Part shown: one piece after another, positions 24,890 through 36,779 of the stretch | Numbering within the stretch: position 1 is the stretch's first letter | How the letters are laid out: each line of letters starts with the position of its first letter | Origin: Dasypus novemcinctus | Lineage: Eukaryota > Chordata > Mammalia > Cingulata > Dasypodidae | Direction of reading: 5' to 3' | Assembly: GCF_030445035.2 (NCBI RefSeq) | Contig: NC_080680.1 | Location: 98,399,157 to 98,463,156, forward strand | Length of the DNA stretch: 64,000 nt | Program-made: the position numbers and the translations under genes | Notes under the pieces: model-generated | What the model saw: the letters and a program-made list of their open reading frames with translations, nothing else | Databases searched by the model: none | What the model was told of the DNA's origin: nothing

Positions 24890-25310
24890 TTCAGTAATAA
24901 TCCTCCCCAGAATGGAGACTAAATTTCCCAACATCCCTTGCAGCTAGATGTGACCATATGACATCAATGGACTATGAGCAGAAGACATGTGTACAACTTC
25001 TGCATTATAGACTTAAAGGAAGGCACATGTACTTTTTTCACTCCCCTCTGCTGGCTGGAATAGGACATGATAGTGACCACTGGAGCAAGTATTTTGAACC
25101 ATGACACTGAAGTTATGTTTTGGCTGGCAGTACAACAAACAAGGAGGAGCCTAAAAACCGCCACCATCAAGCTGCCAAACAAGCCCTAGCCAGCCTACCA
25201 GAGTTCTATGGAGAGAGGAATAAGCTGTTTTCTTGTGAAAACCACTTTCATTTTTTTGGTCTCTTGGTTAGAGCAGCTGAACCTGTTAATCCTAACTAAT
25301 ACAAATATGG
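24890..25310 (+). repeat. LTR-like repeat, probably MaLR/ERVL class
   Basis: 'aatttcccaacatcccttgc', 'agctagatgtgaccatatga', 'cccctctgctggctggaata' and an end with 'aacctgttaatcctaacta' are landmarks of a common old mammalian LTR. Subfamily not assigned. Confidence 0.5.
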
Positions 25311-25424
25311 ACTCAAGAAGTTGCTTCCCAACTTGGACATTGGAAGGAGCGGTACGCTGGCAGAGCGCTGTCTACCTGGTTCCCATGAATGAGGGAATTA
25401 AGCAAATAAAGGATAGAAGGAGTG

Positions 25425-25620
25425 GGAATTTTTTGAATGCTTAGAATATTCCAGATATTGTGCCAGATACTTTCAGGTACACTTTCTCAGTTTATCTGAC
25501 CTGAGTTGAGGCTCAGGGAAATTGCGTGATTTGACTAAGGTCACACAGCTAATAAAAGGTGTGCTAGAAATGAAGCTAAGGTCAGTATGACTCTCAAAAT
25601 CATAGTCTTTTCTCTATAGC
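25425..25620 (-). repeat. MIR SINE, antisense
   Basis: 'attgtgccagatactttcag', 'ttgaggctcagggaaattgc' and 'aaggtcacacagctaataaa' in inverted MIR order. Confidence 0.75.
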
Positions 25621-26224
25621 TTACCATTTGCTCTTTATCCCCTTCCACCAAATATAGTACAATTTAGTACGATATAAAAAAATCTTGCCCTTGTTGAGAG
25701 ATAATCCTCTGTGGGGCTCTTAGGTTTCTGCACATCTTGCAAGCAGAGGCATTGACTGCTCTTTGTTTCAGAATATCTTTCAAAGATGTTTGTAGAGCAA
25801 ACAGACTTGGAAGACAAAGTCTCTCCTTCTGGAACAAAGGGCAAAAATACTTATTTCCCATTATGAAGGATTTGGGTTCTCTGAGGTTAGGATTCCTTTC
25901 CTATAACACAATCCACTGTGTGTGCAGGCATTCATATAGACCCATCCACATCACCCTCATGGGACTTGGGGGCAAGGGGAACTGCTGCAAATATGCAAAT
26001 ACTCATGTTGCTTGCTGTGTCACAAATAACAAAGTTTTTTGTCTCTGAACCAGGAGTCTCATGTCTTTTGCCTGCATCCGGAAAACTGTGCAGGCTAACT
26101 TGTTAGCATGAAAGTAGGGTGAAATCTCAGTTGTCAGCACCTGCCATGTTTGTGCCATTTTGAGAGTTATCAGTTTAATGCAGCTGTATCACATCCCACA
26201 TGCTTTCCCCTCACACATGCTTTT

Positions 26225-26571
26225 TTAAAAAAGATTTATTTATTCCTCCTCACCCCCTCAATGCTTTCCACTTGCTGTATCTATTCATCTTCCTCGTTTC
26301 TTCAGGAGGCACTGGGAACTGAACCTGGGATCTCCGATGTGGGAGAGAAGTGCTTAATCACTTGAGCCACCTCCACTCCCTGCTTTTGCTGTGTCTTTCA
26401 TTATATTTTTTCCTCCCCATGTCTCTTGTTGCACCATCTTATTGTCTCAGCTTGCCACACCTGCCAATCACGCCAGCTTGCTGTATTCTTTAGGGGGCAC
26501 CGGGAATCGAATGAGAGACCTCCCATGTGGTAGGAGGGAGCTCAGTTGCTTGAGCCATATCCGCTTCCCCC
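26225..26571 (-). mobile_element. Short-type DAS SINE dimer, antisense
   Basis: Two inverted tRNA-like units ('gggaactgaacctgggatct' and 'cgggaatcgaatgagagacc') end in 'gagccatatccgcttcccc'. A perfect 11-bp target-site duplication, 'cacatgctttt', flanks it at 26214-26224 and 26572-26582. Confidence 0.9.
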
Positions 26572-26589
26572 CACATGCTTTTAACTTAT

Positions 26590-27480
26590 ATGATTTCAAC
26601 TATATGCACAAGGTCAAACAAAGCAATAAAGACATAATTTAAATACTGCATATGTCCTCCCTTTTACTAAAAGAGTGCATGACTTGGGGTAAGCATGACA
26701 AGAAAAAGTGAATCTGCTATTTTCTCAGTAGGTCTCAGTTTCCCTGTGGACACACTCAGTGTGATTCTAATGTTGAGAGATGCATAGTTTTTACATATAT
26801 GGTCTCTGAATCTGAGCCATCCACTTCTTCTGGCAGTCAACCAAAGCAAAAGCAACCAGAATCAATGCCATAGAAAAACTAAGTCAATGAACACATCCCC
26901 AGTGTGGTGTTTTCCTGAGAAATTTTTAAGTATACTTTTCACCCTATGTTATTTTTTGTTATTGTTTTTATGGGTCAACTTTAAAACTTCAAACCCTCAT
27001 AAGCTATGATTCTAGAGGATTAGATTTTTGGGGGTGGTAGGTAGAGGGTGTATGGGTATATCGTGGGAGAAACCATTTTAAAGGGACACAATTTTTATAC
27101 AACTGAATGTATGTAATTATTCTTATTTTAATGCATCACTTCCTTCTTTAATATCAATCTAAGTTTGAGTTTAAATTTTTTAAGGGTTAAAGACTAAAGA
27201 GGTGCATTCACTCAATTTTAACTTCTTTGACAACCTGTTAAATTTTGAAGTACAACAATATAATTTTGAAATATAAAAATTGCAATTTTCTTGGTTAAAC
27301 TAGTATTTCTTGTATATTTGTTCTTACTTACCTAAATTATGTATCACCTTGAAGTTAAGCTACAACTGAAAATATACTAATGTTTAATTAGCACATGCAC
27401 ATGGTAATAAAATTCAGAATACAAATCATATTGTTTCTACTATATCCTTCATACCATCTCAGAAATTGGGAGAGCAATAT
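26590..27480. other. Gene-free AT-rich stretch
   Basis: No exon or recognised repeat. It is AT-rich, with only short frames of no familiar content. Confidence 0.4.
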
Positions 27481-27481
27481 T

Positions 27482-27720
27482 TTTTAAAAAAATCAATTTT
27501 ATTGATATATATTAATAACGCATGCAATTCATCCAAAGTATATAAATCAATTGTAACTGGTATAATCACACAGTTGTGCATTCATCATTTCAGTCATTTT
27601 TAGAGCATTTTCATGATTTCAATAGTAATAATAAACAAAAAAACAGACAAGCAAACAAGAGAATTCTTCACTTCTCAATCTCTCTGTTTCCCTTGTGGGA
27701 CAGCAATCTTTTAATATCTG
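27482..27720 (-). repeat. L1-family 3' end fragment, antisense
   Basis: 'tcaattttattgatatatat', 'aattcatccaaagtatataa' and 'cacagttgtgcattcatcat' repeat the sequence seen at 13440-13600, in the same orientation. It is a second copy of the same antisense L1 3' end. Confidence 0.6.
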
Positions 27721-27871
27721 GTTCTGACTAGTAGCAACTCCAAAACTACCAGATATAAAGGGGTAAGAACAGTGAGAGAAAAAATTAAAATCCAAGATCA
27801 GCCTATGAACCAAAATCCCAAACATTAGGCAATTTAACCAATAAAATTAAGCCTATAAAACCAATATGGAG

Positions 27872-28064
27872 GAGAGCAGGTGTAGCTCAGTGTTCGAGTA
27901 CCTACTTTGCATTTATGAGGTCCTGGGTTTGATCCCTGGTACTTCCTAAAAACAAACAAACAAATAAACAAAATCAACTCTTATTGGGAGCAGATGTAGC
28001 TCAGTTGTTGAGTGCTTGCTTCCCATGTACGATATATGTGTGTATGTGTGTGTGTGTGTGTATG
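27872..28064 (+). mobile_element. Short-type DAS SINE, tandem heads, with (TG)n
   Basis: Two tRNA-like heads follow one another. The first, with A-box-like 'tgtagctcagtg' and B-box-like 'gggtttgatccctgg', ends in (AAAC)n. The second starts at about 27978 and breaks off after 'cttcccatgtacga' into a TG-rich microsatellite (about 28035-28062). Confidence 0.8.
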
Positions 28065-28069
28065 GAGAT

Positions 28070-28985
28070 GAATTAATTTAGTTTAAATAAACATAGAGGA
28101 TCTGAAAATGACTTTAAATGTTTAGGGCTCTGTAAACAGATAAAGCACAGAACATCTATTTTTTAAAAAGACAAAAACAGGGAGAAAGAAAAGAAGGAAC
28201 AGGTGGACAGGACAGCATCAGTCCCTGGAGTGATCCCGTGTATCTACCTAGGAATGGGTGACAACTCACATATTTGCTGACTCCTAGCTTGTGCCATTCA
28301 TGCCACACCCCTCTGATTAACACCTCTTTGCTGGCTTCTAATCTGGCACTGGGAAGTCAAGGTGTGAGTGGGGTGAAAGTGGGCATAGTTTCACGTCCTT
28401 TCCATCCAGAGTCATCCAGTGTCCCCACCATGCTCTTTCTCCATTTGTTTTCCTTTGCAGAGCAGACAGGTCAGTCTGCTGCCTGAGCAGATGTCTAGGG
28501 GTGGTGGTGCAGGGATGTCAGTCTCCCCTTCTTGTAGGTTCATCCAATATTCACTGATTCTCTTGACCCCTCTCCCTTGGCTCTAGGAGAGATACAATCC
28601 CGCAAGGGGGACAGGAAAGATGGGTCTCTTTCCACAACAAGGCATTTCCCCTAGAGGCTGACTTCCCTCCCAGTTCTCTATTCTCTTTCCACTGAAAAGT
28701 GGTGACAGTGTGTATGAGGGTGGGGCTGGGTGGGGAATGGGTGGGGAAGTAATGGAGTGGAGGTAGGAGAATTGGAGGAAGGTCTGGCTTCTTGAGCAAG
28801 GCCTCTTCAAATGCCTTGCTGGAAGTGAGCTGCCAACCATTGGCAGTTCTTTAAATGTTCTTTATGGACTTTTTTTTTTGTTTTCAGCTCTGGCTTTCAG
28901 CAGCAGTTCCAGGACAAGAAGAAAATCCCCTCTCAATGTCCAGTTACACAAGCATGTATGTCATTTTCCCTTTTTTTTATAGTTT
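28070..28985. other. Gene-free stretch
   Basis: No gene identified. It is moderately GC-rich at 28200-28850. The local frames have no known motif. Confidence 0.4.
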
Positions 28986-29330
28986 AACAAATGTTGCTAT
29001 ACTATTCTGTTTTCTGCATCTTGCTTTTTTTTTCACTTTAAGTATTTCTTAGAGATTGTTTCATATCAGGATATAGACATGTGCCTCAATCTTTTAAACT
29101 GCTACATAGTATTCCACACATGGATTTATTGCAATTTACTTAAACAGCTCTCTAGTGATAGTCAGTTTGCCTCCAGTCTTTTGTTATTAGAAACAGTACT
29201 GTAATGAATATTCTTGTTCTACATCTCTGCTCATATAAACAGCTTTTATAAAAAGTTAATTAGAAACCTTGATACATTTGATACTCAATGGACAGTCCGT
29301 CTTAACTGTGCTGCAACTGGTCACACAGTG
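28985..29330 (-). repeat. Old L1 ORF2-end fragment, antisense
   Basis: 'gtttcatatcaggatataga', 'aactgctacatagtattcca' and 'gtactgtaatgaatattctt' are inverted L1 ORF2 C-terminal/3' landmarks. Confidence 0.55.
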
Positions 29331-29376
29331 TCTCCCAACTTTGAAAATTCAATGAATGATTATAAGAATTGATCAT

Positions 29377-29793
29377 GGGAAGCGAATTTGGCTCAACTGA
29401 TGGAGCGTCTGCCTACCACATGGGAGGTCCAGGGGTCATACCCAGGGTCTCCTGACCAATGTTGTGAGCTGGCCTATGCGTAGGGCTGATGTGTGCAAGG
29501 AGTGCCGTGCCACGCAGGGGTGTCCCCTGTGTAGGGGAGACCTACGTGCCAGGAGTGAGCCCCTCAAGGAGAGCCGCCCCGCACAAAAAATGTGTAGCCT
29601 GCCCAGGAGTGGTGCCGCACACACGGAGAGCTGACGCAGCAAGATGATGCAACAAAGAGAGACACAGATTTCCAGTGCCACTGACAAGAATACAAGTGGA
29701 CACAGAAGAACACACAGTGAATGGACACAGAGAGCAGACAACTGGGGGGGGGAGCGTGGGGGAGAGTAATTTTAAAAAATCTTTAAAAAAAAG
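29377..29793 (+). mobile_element. Long-type DAS SINE with perfect target-site duplication
   Basis: Head 'gggaagcgaatttggctcaa', then the long body, G run and A tail. The 12-bp 'agaattgatcat' is present unchanged at 29365-29376 and 29794-29805. Confidence 0.92.
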
Positions 29794-29936
29794 AGAATTG
29801 ATCATATTGAGCCTTTAATTGCATTGCTTAGTCTATGACAGGCAATCTTGCATTTGCAACAATATTTTTTTCAATGCCGCTTCAATGTCTAATGTCTTTG
29901 GCATATGTTTAAGCAACAATTAAGAATCCACATTTA

Positions 29937-30301
29937 GGGAAGTGGATGTTGCTTAAGTGATTGGGCTCATATCTACCATATGGAGGGTCCTGGGTTCGAT
30001 TCCCAGGGCCTCCTGATAAAAAGCAAGCTGGCCCACATGGTATGGACATCTGGTGCAACAAGATGACACAACAAAAACAGACACAGAGGAGAGACCATGA
30101 GAGACGCAACAAACCAGGGAGCTAATGTAGCCCAAGCAACTGAGTGCCTCTCTCCCATGTCAGAAGGTCCTGGAGTAGGTTCCCGGTGCCTCCTAAAGAG
30201 AAGACAAGCAGACACAGAAGAATGCACAGCGAATGGACATAGAGAGCAGACAGCGAGTGCAAGCGGCCAGGGGGGATAAACAAATCTTAAAAGAAAAAAA
30301 A
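29937..30301 (+). mobile_element. Short/long hybrid DAS SINE dimer with perfect target-site duplication
   Basis: The first unit has B-box 'gggttcgattcccag' and a short 'gcaacaagatgacacaacaa' body. A second tRNA-like head starts at about 30115 and ends in 'gcagacacagaagaatgcac' and an A tail. 'aatccacattta' flanks it at 29925-29936 and 30302-30313, identical. Confidence 0.9.
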
Positions 30302-30364
30302 AATCCACATTTAAACTAAAATTCAACTGGCTGTGATCTACTACAAGCATAAATAAAGTAGTAT

Positions 30365-30600
30365 AGAGCCATGGATAGGAAGGGGATCTTTGAAGTCAGA
30401 TGTGCCTGGATTCAGGTTCCAGTACTGCCAGTTCTTACCTATTAGACTTTAGACCTGAATGAGACTCAATTTTCTTATTTATAAAATGGGGCATCTCTGA
30501 GTTCGTAGAGATGCTATAGGATTAAACAAGATAAGATGCATGATTCTTAGAACAGTTTCTGGTACATAATTAGTGTTCAGTAAACATTAGCTGTACATTG
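30365..30600 (+). repeat. MIR SINE
   Basis: 'ggattcaggttccagtactg', 'ttcttatttataaaatgggg' and 'agtgttcagtaaacattagc' in sense MIR order. Confidence 0.8.
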
Positions 30601-30775
30601 AGATCTCAACTTAGGTGAGAATTGGATATACAGACACTTTCTAGCCAGGCCTAAGTTCACATCTAGACAAGTAATGACAATTAGTTAAGTTTTCTTTTCT
30701 ATGTGGCACAGGCAAATTTCTTGATTTCAGAAATGTTAAAATATAACCCAAAAAGCCATACTTATTAAAATTTAA

Positions 30776-30868
30776 GGGTAGCGGATGTAGCTCAAGTGGA
30801 TGAGTATCTGTTTTTCATGTATGAGGTCCTGGGTTCAATCTCTGGTATACCTCCTAAAAGAAAAAAAA
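30776..30868 (+). mobile_element. Short-type DAS SINE monomer
   Basis: A single tRNA-like unit, A-box-like 'tgtagctcaagtgg' and B-box-like 'gggttcaatctctgg', followed by an A-rich tail. It looks like a tRNA gene over its first 75 bases, but the anticodon stem and 3' half do not close. Confidence 0.8.
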
Positions 30869-30944
30869 GAGTATTAAAGAATATGGGAATGGAAGCATAG
30901 ACTTTTAGAACTGGAATCTCACCTTATATTAGATTAACATGAAA

Positions 30945-31115
30945 TAATCACTTTCATTTATTATATCCCAGGCATTTTCCATCTATTATCTCATTTAATT
31001 TTCATGCAGATCCGTGTGAGATAGATATCTATCCCTATTTTGCAGAAGGGTCTGAGAAATCAACCGAGAGCATATTAGTAAATGGCAAAGCAGGGATTCA
31101 CACTCAGATCTTTCA
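30945..31115 (-). repeat. MIR SINE, antisense
   Basis: 'ttatatcccaggcattttcc', 'tcatgcagatccgtgtgaga' and 'aatggcaaagcagggattca' in inverted order. Confidence 0.7.
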
Positions 31116-31119
31116 GAAA

Positions 31120-31880
31120 GTAAAAGAGATTTGTCAATTGCCATATATTTTTCCAATAAACCCTCATTGGCTCAGCTTGCTGAAGGCCTTGTATGCCAGA
31201 AGTGAGTTTGAATTACATGTGGAAAGGACTGAGGCCCTGCTGACTTATCCATTAGGCATAGTAGGCTCAGGACCTAGTGTCCACAAAACTTTAAGGACCT
31301 ACAAAAATGATTTTTCTTTTCAAAGAAATTTTTGTTTTAAATGGGAGCAAGGGATACCCGAAAGCAAAAGTGCTGAAGTTCTACGAAGTTATAAGGTTGC
31401 TCTGTACCGAGGTACGCTAAACTTTCTGGGAAAGTGATAATGGTCGTTCAAGTTTGAAGATGAGAATGGTGGACAAATTGTTAAAAAATGTAGTCACCAT
31501 TTCCCTCTTTCCAGCAAAGACACCTCCAGAGCAAGGTTAAAAGGGTCAGAGATGAAACAGTGCTCAAAGGACCACGTCCTAGCTGCGTAATGTTGGACAA
31601 ATGACGACCTTACTGAGCCTTAGTTTTGTCTCGATAATGGGCGTAGAATGGGTTGTTGGACAGGGACCTAGTCTAGCCTTTTTCACCACCACGTACCATA
31701 CACTCGATAAATATGTGTTGAATGAGTTCAATGAACGAGACCGTAGCACAGTGGCCGGTTTACGGTAAGCGTCTAGTAAGAGGTAGCTACAGGCATTAAA
31801 AACAGTAAAAAGTCTCCAGAACGACAACCGTCAACCACCAAAACCCAGACGGACCTCAGCGGGTTCTAAGCTCTCCCGGA
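31120..31880. other. Gene-free stretch upstream of the CpG island
   Basis: No exon is recognised. If GSN is transcribed leftward from the shared promoter, a 5' non-coding exon could lie here or inside the island, but nothing in the sequence fixes one. Confidence 0.35.
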
Positions 31881-31889
31881 CCCTGCGTG

Positions 31890-32840
31890 GTAACTTGCCT
31901 GACAGGCGAAGACGCGCGATTGCGCTTGCGTATAAGCGCTTTCCTCCGCCCCTTCACGCGCGAGCGCTAGTGGGGCGGGACTCGGAGGGGGCGCGACGAG
32001 TCCTGAGGGGAGGACTATGGGAGGGGCGTGGCTAGCGCGCCGGGCCTCGGTTACCCTCTTCCGGGCTCCGCCAGCTGCGCGCGCATCAGTCTCCCCCCTT
32101 CTTTTGTGGTCTGGCCCACTGCGAGGGTGACAGGAAACCCTGTGCAGGGAGCGCCGCCATCTTGGACCAGCCCGAGGAGGAGCAGGAGGGAGCCGCAGGA
32201 GCAGTCGCCGCTGCCACCGCTACTGCCGTCACTGTGTCTGCACCTCTTCGTACAGCCCTCCCTCCTGCCGGGTCCTCGGCCGACTGTCCCCGCTTCCTCT
32301 CTTGCTGCTTCCGCACCCCTCTTCCTCGTCCTGACGCCCCCCCTCCCTCCCGGAAAGCTGCCCAGCCACCAGCAACCCCCCAGGTAACCCAGCCAGGCCT
32401 TCCTCCGTGTCCGTCTCGCTGACGCCTCCCCGCCCGGCTCTTCTGACGGGTGGCGGGTGGCGACTACGCGAGCCCGGCCTCTAGGCGGGCGGCGCCGTGG
32501 CGGGCAGGCCGTGTCAGGCCGCGAGGAGCCGGGGGTCGGCGGTGGGCGCCGTCGCGCCGCGCCTGACCAGACTGGCGTGCGGGGGCGGACGGTGTCTTCC
32601 GCGCTGCTCCGGCCAAAGCCACCTTGTCTTCCCCGCCCCGGGCGAGACCTTCGAGGCGTGCGGGATAGGGTGTGTTCCAACCTCTCCTTCCCCGCCTCCT
32701 CGGCGGACCGGGCAGGCCCTTCCCTCCTGGCTGCCTTTCTTCGCCGCTGCAGACCACCCCCGCGGTATTTATCCACGCGTGTCCCACCACCTTCCAACCC
32801 ACGAGCCCCAGATGTGGCATTCCCCGTCCCATAGGTCTCA
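31890..32840. promoter_or_regulatory. RAB14: CpG island promoter of RAB14, possibly bidirectional
   Basis: CpG density and G+C rise sharply compared with both flanks. No TATA box is seen near the start. Visible elements include GC boxes ('tggggcgggact' near 31972), an ETS-type CTTCCGG at 32058-32064, NRF-1-like 'gcgcgcgcatc' near 32077, and a strong YY1-type element (GCCGCCATCTTGG) at 32153-32165, inside or just downstream of the likely start. YY1 elements at this position are typical of housekeeping genes. The island continues well into intron 1. By synteny with human, the opposite strand may serve GSN transcripts. Confidence 0.85.
32110..32383 (+). other. RAB14: RAB14 exon 1, 5' UTR
   Basis: The exon ends at 'ccccccag|gtaacc' (donor at 32384). 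The start is inferred from the YY1 element at 32153 and is accurate to some tens of bases. No ATG occurs from about 32080 to 32383, so scanning ribosomes meet no upstream AUG before the true start in exon 2. Confidence 0.75.
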
Positions 32841-33714
32841 TCTGGCACCGAGTTTCACAAAAGGCAGCACCTCGCAGGCTCGCCGGCATCTTGGCTGGCT
32901 CCGGGTGTCCTTGTTGATGTAGGTAAACTGTCTCGGGACTCGGGCTGAGGAAGAGGTGTTTGGGTCTTTGCTTGCAAGGTTCTGCTTTTGGTAAGGCCTA
33001 TGGCATCCAATAAGGCTGTGAACCCAGATGGCATCTAGAAATAAACGAAGAAGAAAATAAGTTTTGGCATTTCACCAGTTTAAGAAAAACGGAAGGAGCA
33101 AACGTGTTTCGAGGGTTTACATTTCTACTGAGAGGGAGTCTTCACACCTTTATTTTGCCTCCCGTAGCCCTTGGAGGTTAGTTGGCCCACGTTACACGTG
33201 AAGAAACTGAGGCTTGAAGTTGTGCTATGGTTAATTATTGATGGTGCCTACATCAAAACTGTGCCTTTCCTACTAGGGAGAGAGACATGGTTATTTAAAA
33301 TGCAACTACAATTTAATTCCGATTTTCCTATGTTCGGATTGGATGACAGCTGATAATCACTTTATAACCCAAAGACCATCATGTCAGCCACTGCATTGCT
33401 AGTCCACATTCTCACAACCCCAGGGGAGAGATGGCAAGTTTCCGTTTTATAAGTGAAGAAGGAACTGGGGTTCCCTGACTGAAGTACTTTCCTGGTGGTC
33501 CCATAGCAATTGTCAGAGTTTAGATTTGTTTTTTTGCAAAGTTTATTGCTCATTTAATTATTACACCACACTGATTATGCCTTTTATTTAGATATGGTTA
33601 TTGAAAACAGGCTTGACCTTGCACTATAGCTAACCCCCCACCTCCAACCCAAGGCTTTCCACAATTTTTCTTAAAAGTTCTCCTTAGGCACTTTTATTTG
33701 GTCATGCCTTGAAG

Positions 33715-34165
33715 CAATGTAGTATAGTAGTTAACAGTTTAGAGTCATATTGCCTACAGCTCCCACTCCATTACTGCCACTTCCTAGTTAAGTGACCTTA
33801 AGCAAGTTACTTAATCTTTTAGACTTGTTGTCCTTATCTATAAAGGGGATAGCTGTACCTTCAACTTTGTTCTAAGGATTAAATGTGATTTGAAGCCTTT
33901 AGCATAACGTGTGGTATATAGTAGGTGCCCCAGTGCCTATAACAATGCCTTTCACATAGTGGGTGCTTGAATGGATGAGAAGAGCATGGCTTAGGAGAGC
34001 TTTAGATTTAGATCTGGGCCTTAATCCTAGCTTTCCACTTCTTTGTGTATGACCATGTGTATAACACACCTCTGAGCTGATTTCCTTATCTACAAAATAA
34101 GTTTTGAGGATTAGAGATTGTTTATAAAGTAGCTGGCATATATTAGGCACTCAGTAAATGACAGT
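33715..34165 (+). repeat. Two MIR SINEs in RAB14 intron 1
   Basis: The copy at about 33715-33945 has 'gttaagtgaccttaagcaag' and 'attaaatgtgatttgaagcc'. The copy at about 33965-34165 has 'cctctgagctgatttcctta' and 'attaggcactcagtaaatga'. Both are in sense order. Confidence 0.78.
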
Positions 34166-34169
34166 TATT

Positions 34170-35700
34170 GTAAAAATGGAAAAACTTAATAACTTAAAAA
34201 TTCCTTGTAATTGAAGCTACATTTAAAAGTCTTAACTTTTTATATTTTCTGTTAAACTGTATTTGCTGCATTTTTCAACTATGCAGTAGGATTTGGAGTG
34301 TTCTTAAAATTGAGTTTTATCAATATCAAATATCTTAGCGTAATCTTAGAAAGATGTACTGTTAGAAGAAACTTTATTAAGGCTAATAAACAATGTTGAA
34401 ACCAGGGCTATTGAGAAGTTTCTTTTCCAAAAAGCTCAAAATATTTCTGTGGAGAAAATTGCCATGTATGGCTAGAAAAAGCACTAGATACTTGACTTTT
34501 AAAAGTTCTTTTAAAACTTATTCTGGAAAATTTTAAGCATATACAAAGTAGAATACTGTAATGAGCCTTCCTGTGTCATCAGACAGTGTCAGCAGTGGTC
34601 CTCTTGTTTCGTCTATATCCCCCTGGCCCCTGCTCCCTAAGTTTTTTTTGAAGCGGATCTGACATATCTTTTCATCTGCAAATTCCTTTAATTCCAGTAG
34701 TAAGTGAAGAGCTCCCCTCCCATCCCCCATGCCCTTTTCTTCCAAACAGAGGTACAGTAATTTAGTACTTTATTTCCTGTTCATATCATACCATCATAAT
34801 TAGCTAGAAAGTTTTGTCTTTCTGTTGATACATTTAGGAATCAGTTTTATCCTTATATTCACATTATTAATTCACGTACAATGTGGCATTAACTATCTTG
34901 ACAAAAGTGGAGGGTCTTTTTTTAATTGGGTGTCAGAAGGGGATAGGTTATTTTCAGAGATTGAACTACTGTTCAGAAAAGGAAATTGACCCTTCAGATT
35001 AGGTTAGACTATTAGATTAACTACAAAAGTTTTGTGTTCATCTGACTGACAAATCAAGTAGCATTCCATTTTAATGGTCCTGTAAGCATATCAAAATGGG
35101 TTCCATTTTTGATTTCCATGAGAGCAGTTTTATGACAGTGTTGTCATTTTTGTTCATAAATATATTGTCAGTGCCTAGCACTGTGCTTTGTGATTAGTAG
35201 ATGCTTAACAGATATTTTTGTATTAGGATCACATGAGCTGTCCATCTTGGCTTAGGTGTTTTTTGCAAAATGTCGTGCATGTAAAATAAAATCTTACCAT
35301 TGTGAACAATGAGGATAAGAATTTAAATGACCTGTAATAGTGGCTTGCTTTTTACTTGTTAAGTCTTAAAATCAATGATGTAAAAATTATACAGTAGAAC
35401 ATTATCTGTTCTAAGGAGTAGAATAAAAGTTGTATAACAGTTGTGAAAGGATTTGTCAGACATAGTGCCATAAACCAATACAGTAAGCAGCCAAACTATT
35501 TTAAAGAAATATCCTCTACTCTTGCCTTTTTTTTTCTTTTTTGAGGCCGATCATGTGATTTGCTTCACATCATGTTCCCCATATTACTGGTTAATGTGGA
35601 AATAATGTTTGAAATGTATGAGTGGGAAGTTTTAAAAAAATTTCTGTTTATTCTTTAACTTGTTTGTATATTAGAATTATGTAAGAGTTTTAAAAATTAG
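34170..35700. other. Intronic stretch with a possible old L1 tail
   Basis: About 34500-34860 ('tttaagcatatacaaagtag', 'cctcttgtttcgtctatatc') resembles an inverted ancient L1-type 3' region. Otherwise nothing is recognised. Confidence 0.35.
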
Positions 35701-35729
35701 GTGACAGTCCTTTATTTTCTCTATTTTGT

Positions 35730-36540
35730 ATGTTTTTTAAAATTATGAATATAGAACATGTTCATTATGAGAAGGCAGTACAGAGGTAGGTGAAGTTAAT
35801 TTCCTCCTTCCCTTCCGTTTCTACTCTCATCCCATGTATTCATTTTTAACAATTTGGTGTGTATCCTTCCATACTATATACATAAAGGGTTAAGTATTTG
35901 TGTAGGTATTTTAAAGTGGGGTATGCTGTTGCATAAAACTCTGCAAAATAATTTTTTTTTTTTTTGAGATACTGGGGACCTTGTATATGGGAGGCCAGCA
36001 CTCAACCACTGAGCCACATTGCCTCCCTTGAGTTGATTTTTTTGTTTGTTTGCTTGTTGTTTGTTTGTCTTTAGGAGACAACAGGAACAAACCTGGGACT
36101 TTCCATGTGGGAGGCGGGTGCTTAACTGCTTGAGCCATATCTGCTCCCCTGCAACATACTTCTTTTCACTTACAAAGTCATGGATGTATTTTCTAGATCT
36201 AAATGGTGTTTAAAATAGATTCGTATTATTTCATAGTATGGATGTGCTTTATTCAGTCATTTCCCTGTTGGTAGGAGTATAGATTGTTTCCAGTTTTTTG
36301 TTGTAAAACTGTGTTAAATGCACTTATATTCTATAGTTTTATGTCTCTATAGGATAACTTCTAAGTGGATATCTGGGCCAGCTAGTGATTTGGGTTATTT
36401 AAAAATTTTTAAAATATACTGATTACTTTCCAAAAATGTGGTCATTCCGACACCTATGAGTAGCACATATGATTGAAAGTGCCTGTCTTCTCATCTGTAC
36501 TTGCACATTTCAAATGTATTGACCTGGAAATATGTCCATG
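35730..36540 (-). repeat. Old L1 ORF2-end fragment, antisense, split by a SINE
   Basis: 'gaacatgttcattatgagaa', 'atttcatagtatggatgtgc', 'ttggtaggagtatagattgt' and 'ggtcattccgacacctatga' follow an inverted L1 ORF2 C-terminus. The SINE at 35951-36148 interrupts it. Confidence 0.6.
35951..36148 (-). mobile_element. Short-type DAS SINE dimer, antisense
   Basis: Two inverted tRNA-like units ('tgagccacattgcctccctt' and 'tgagccatatctgctcccc') sit behind a poly(T). The duplicated target is 'ctgcaaaata' (35941-35950) versus 'ctgcaacata' (36149-36158), one difference. Confidence 0.88.
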
Positions 36541-36779
36541 ATTTTGTTAAGAGAAAAAAAGTATGTTCCAGGTTTTTATGTGATAACATACCTCATTTTT
36601 AAATAATTTCTCACCTTAACGGTGGTATGGTTTGTGTTCAAGAGATGAGGTTGAGAAATCTTTTATTAAAGCAATATTAAGCATAATTAATATCTATAAG
36701 AAGTCCCTTAAAAAACAACAGAAAAAATAAGAGGCACCTTGAATACTTGGCTCAGTGATTAGTGTTACTATGTATTTAG

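Noticed and set aside
30776-30868. tRNA gene call on SINE heads with A- and B-box-like motifs
   Set aside because: Only the 5' half resembles a tRNA. The cloverleaf does not close, and many copies exist with SINE bodies and A tails.
32051-32848. 265-codon frame on the - strand over the CpG island
   Set aside because: The frame is open because of GC-rich composition, overlaps RAB14 exon 1 antisense, and is rich in Arg/Gly/Pro with no domain. The opposite strand is open in the same area too.
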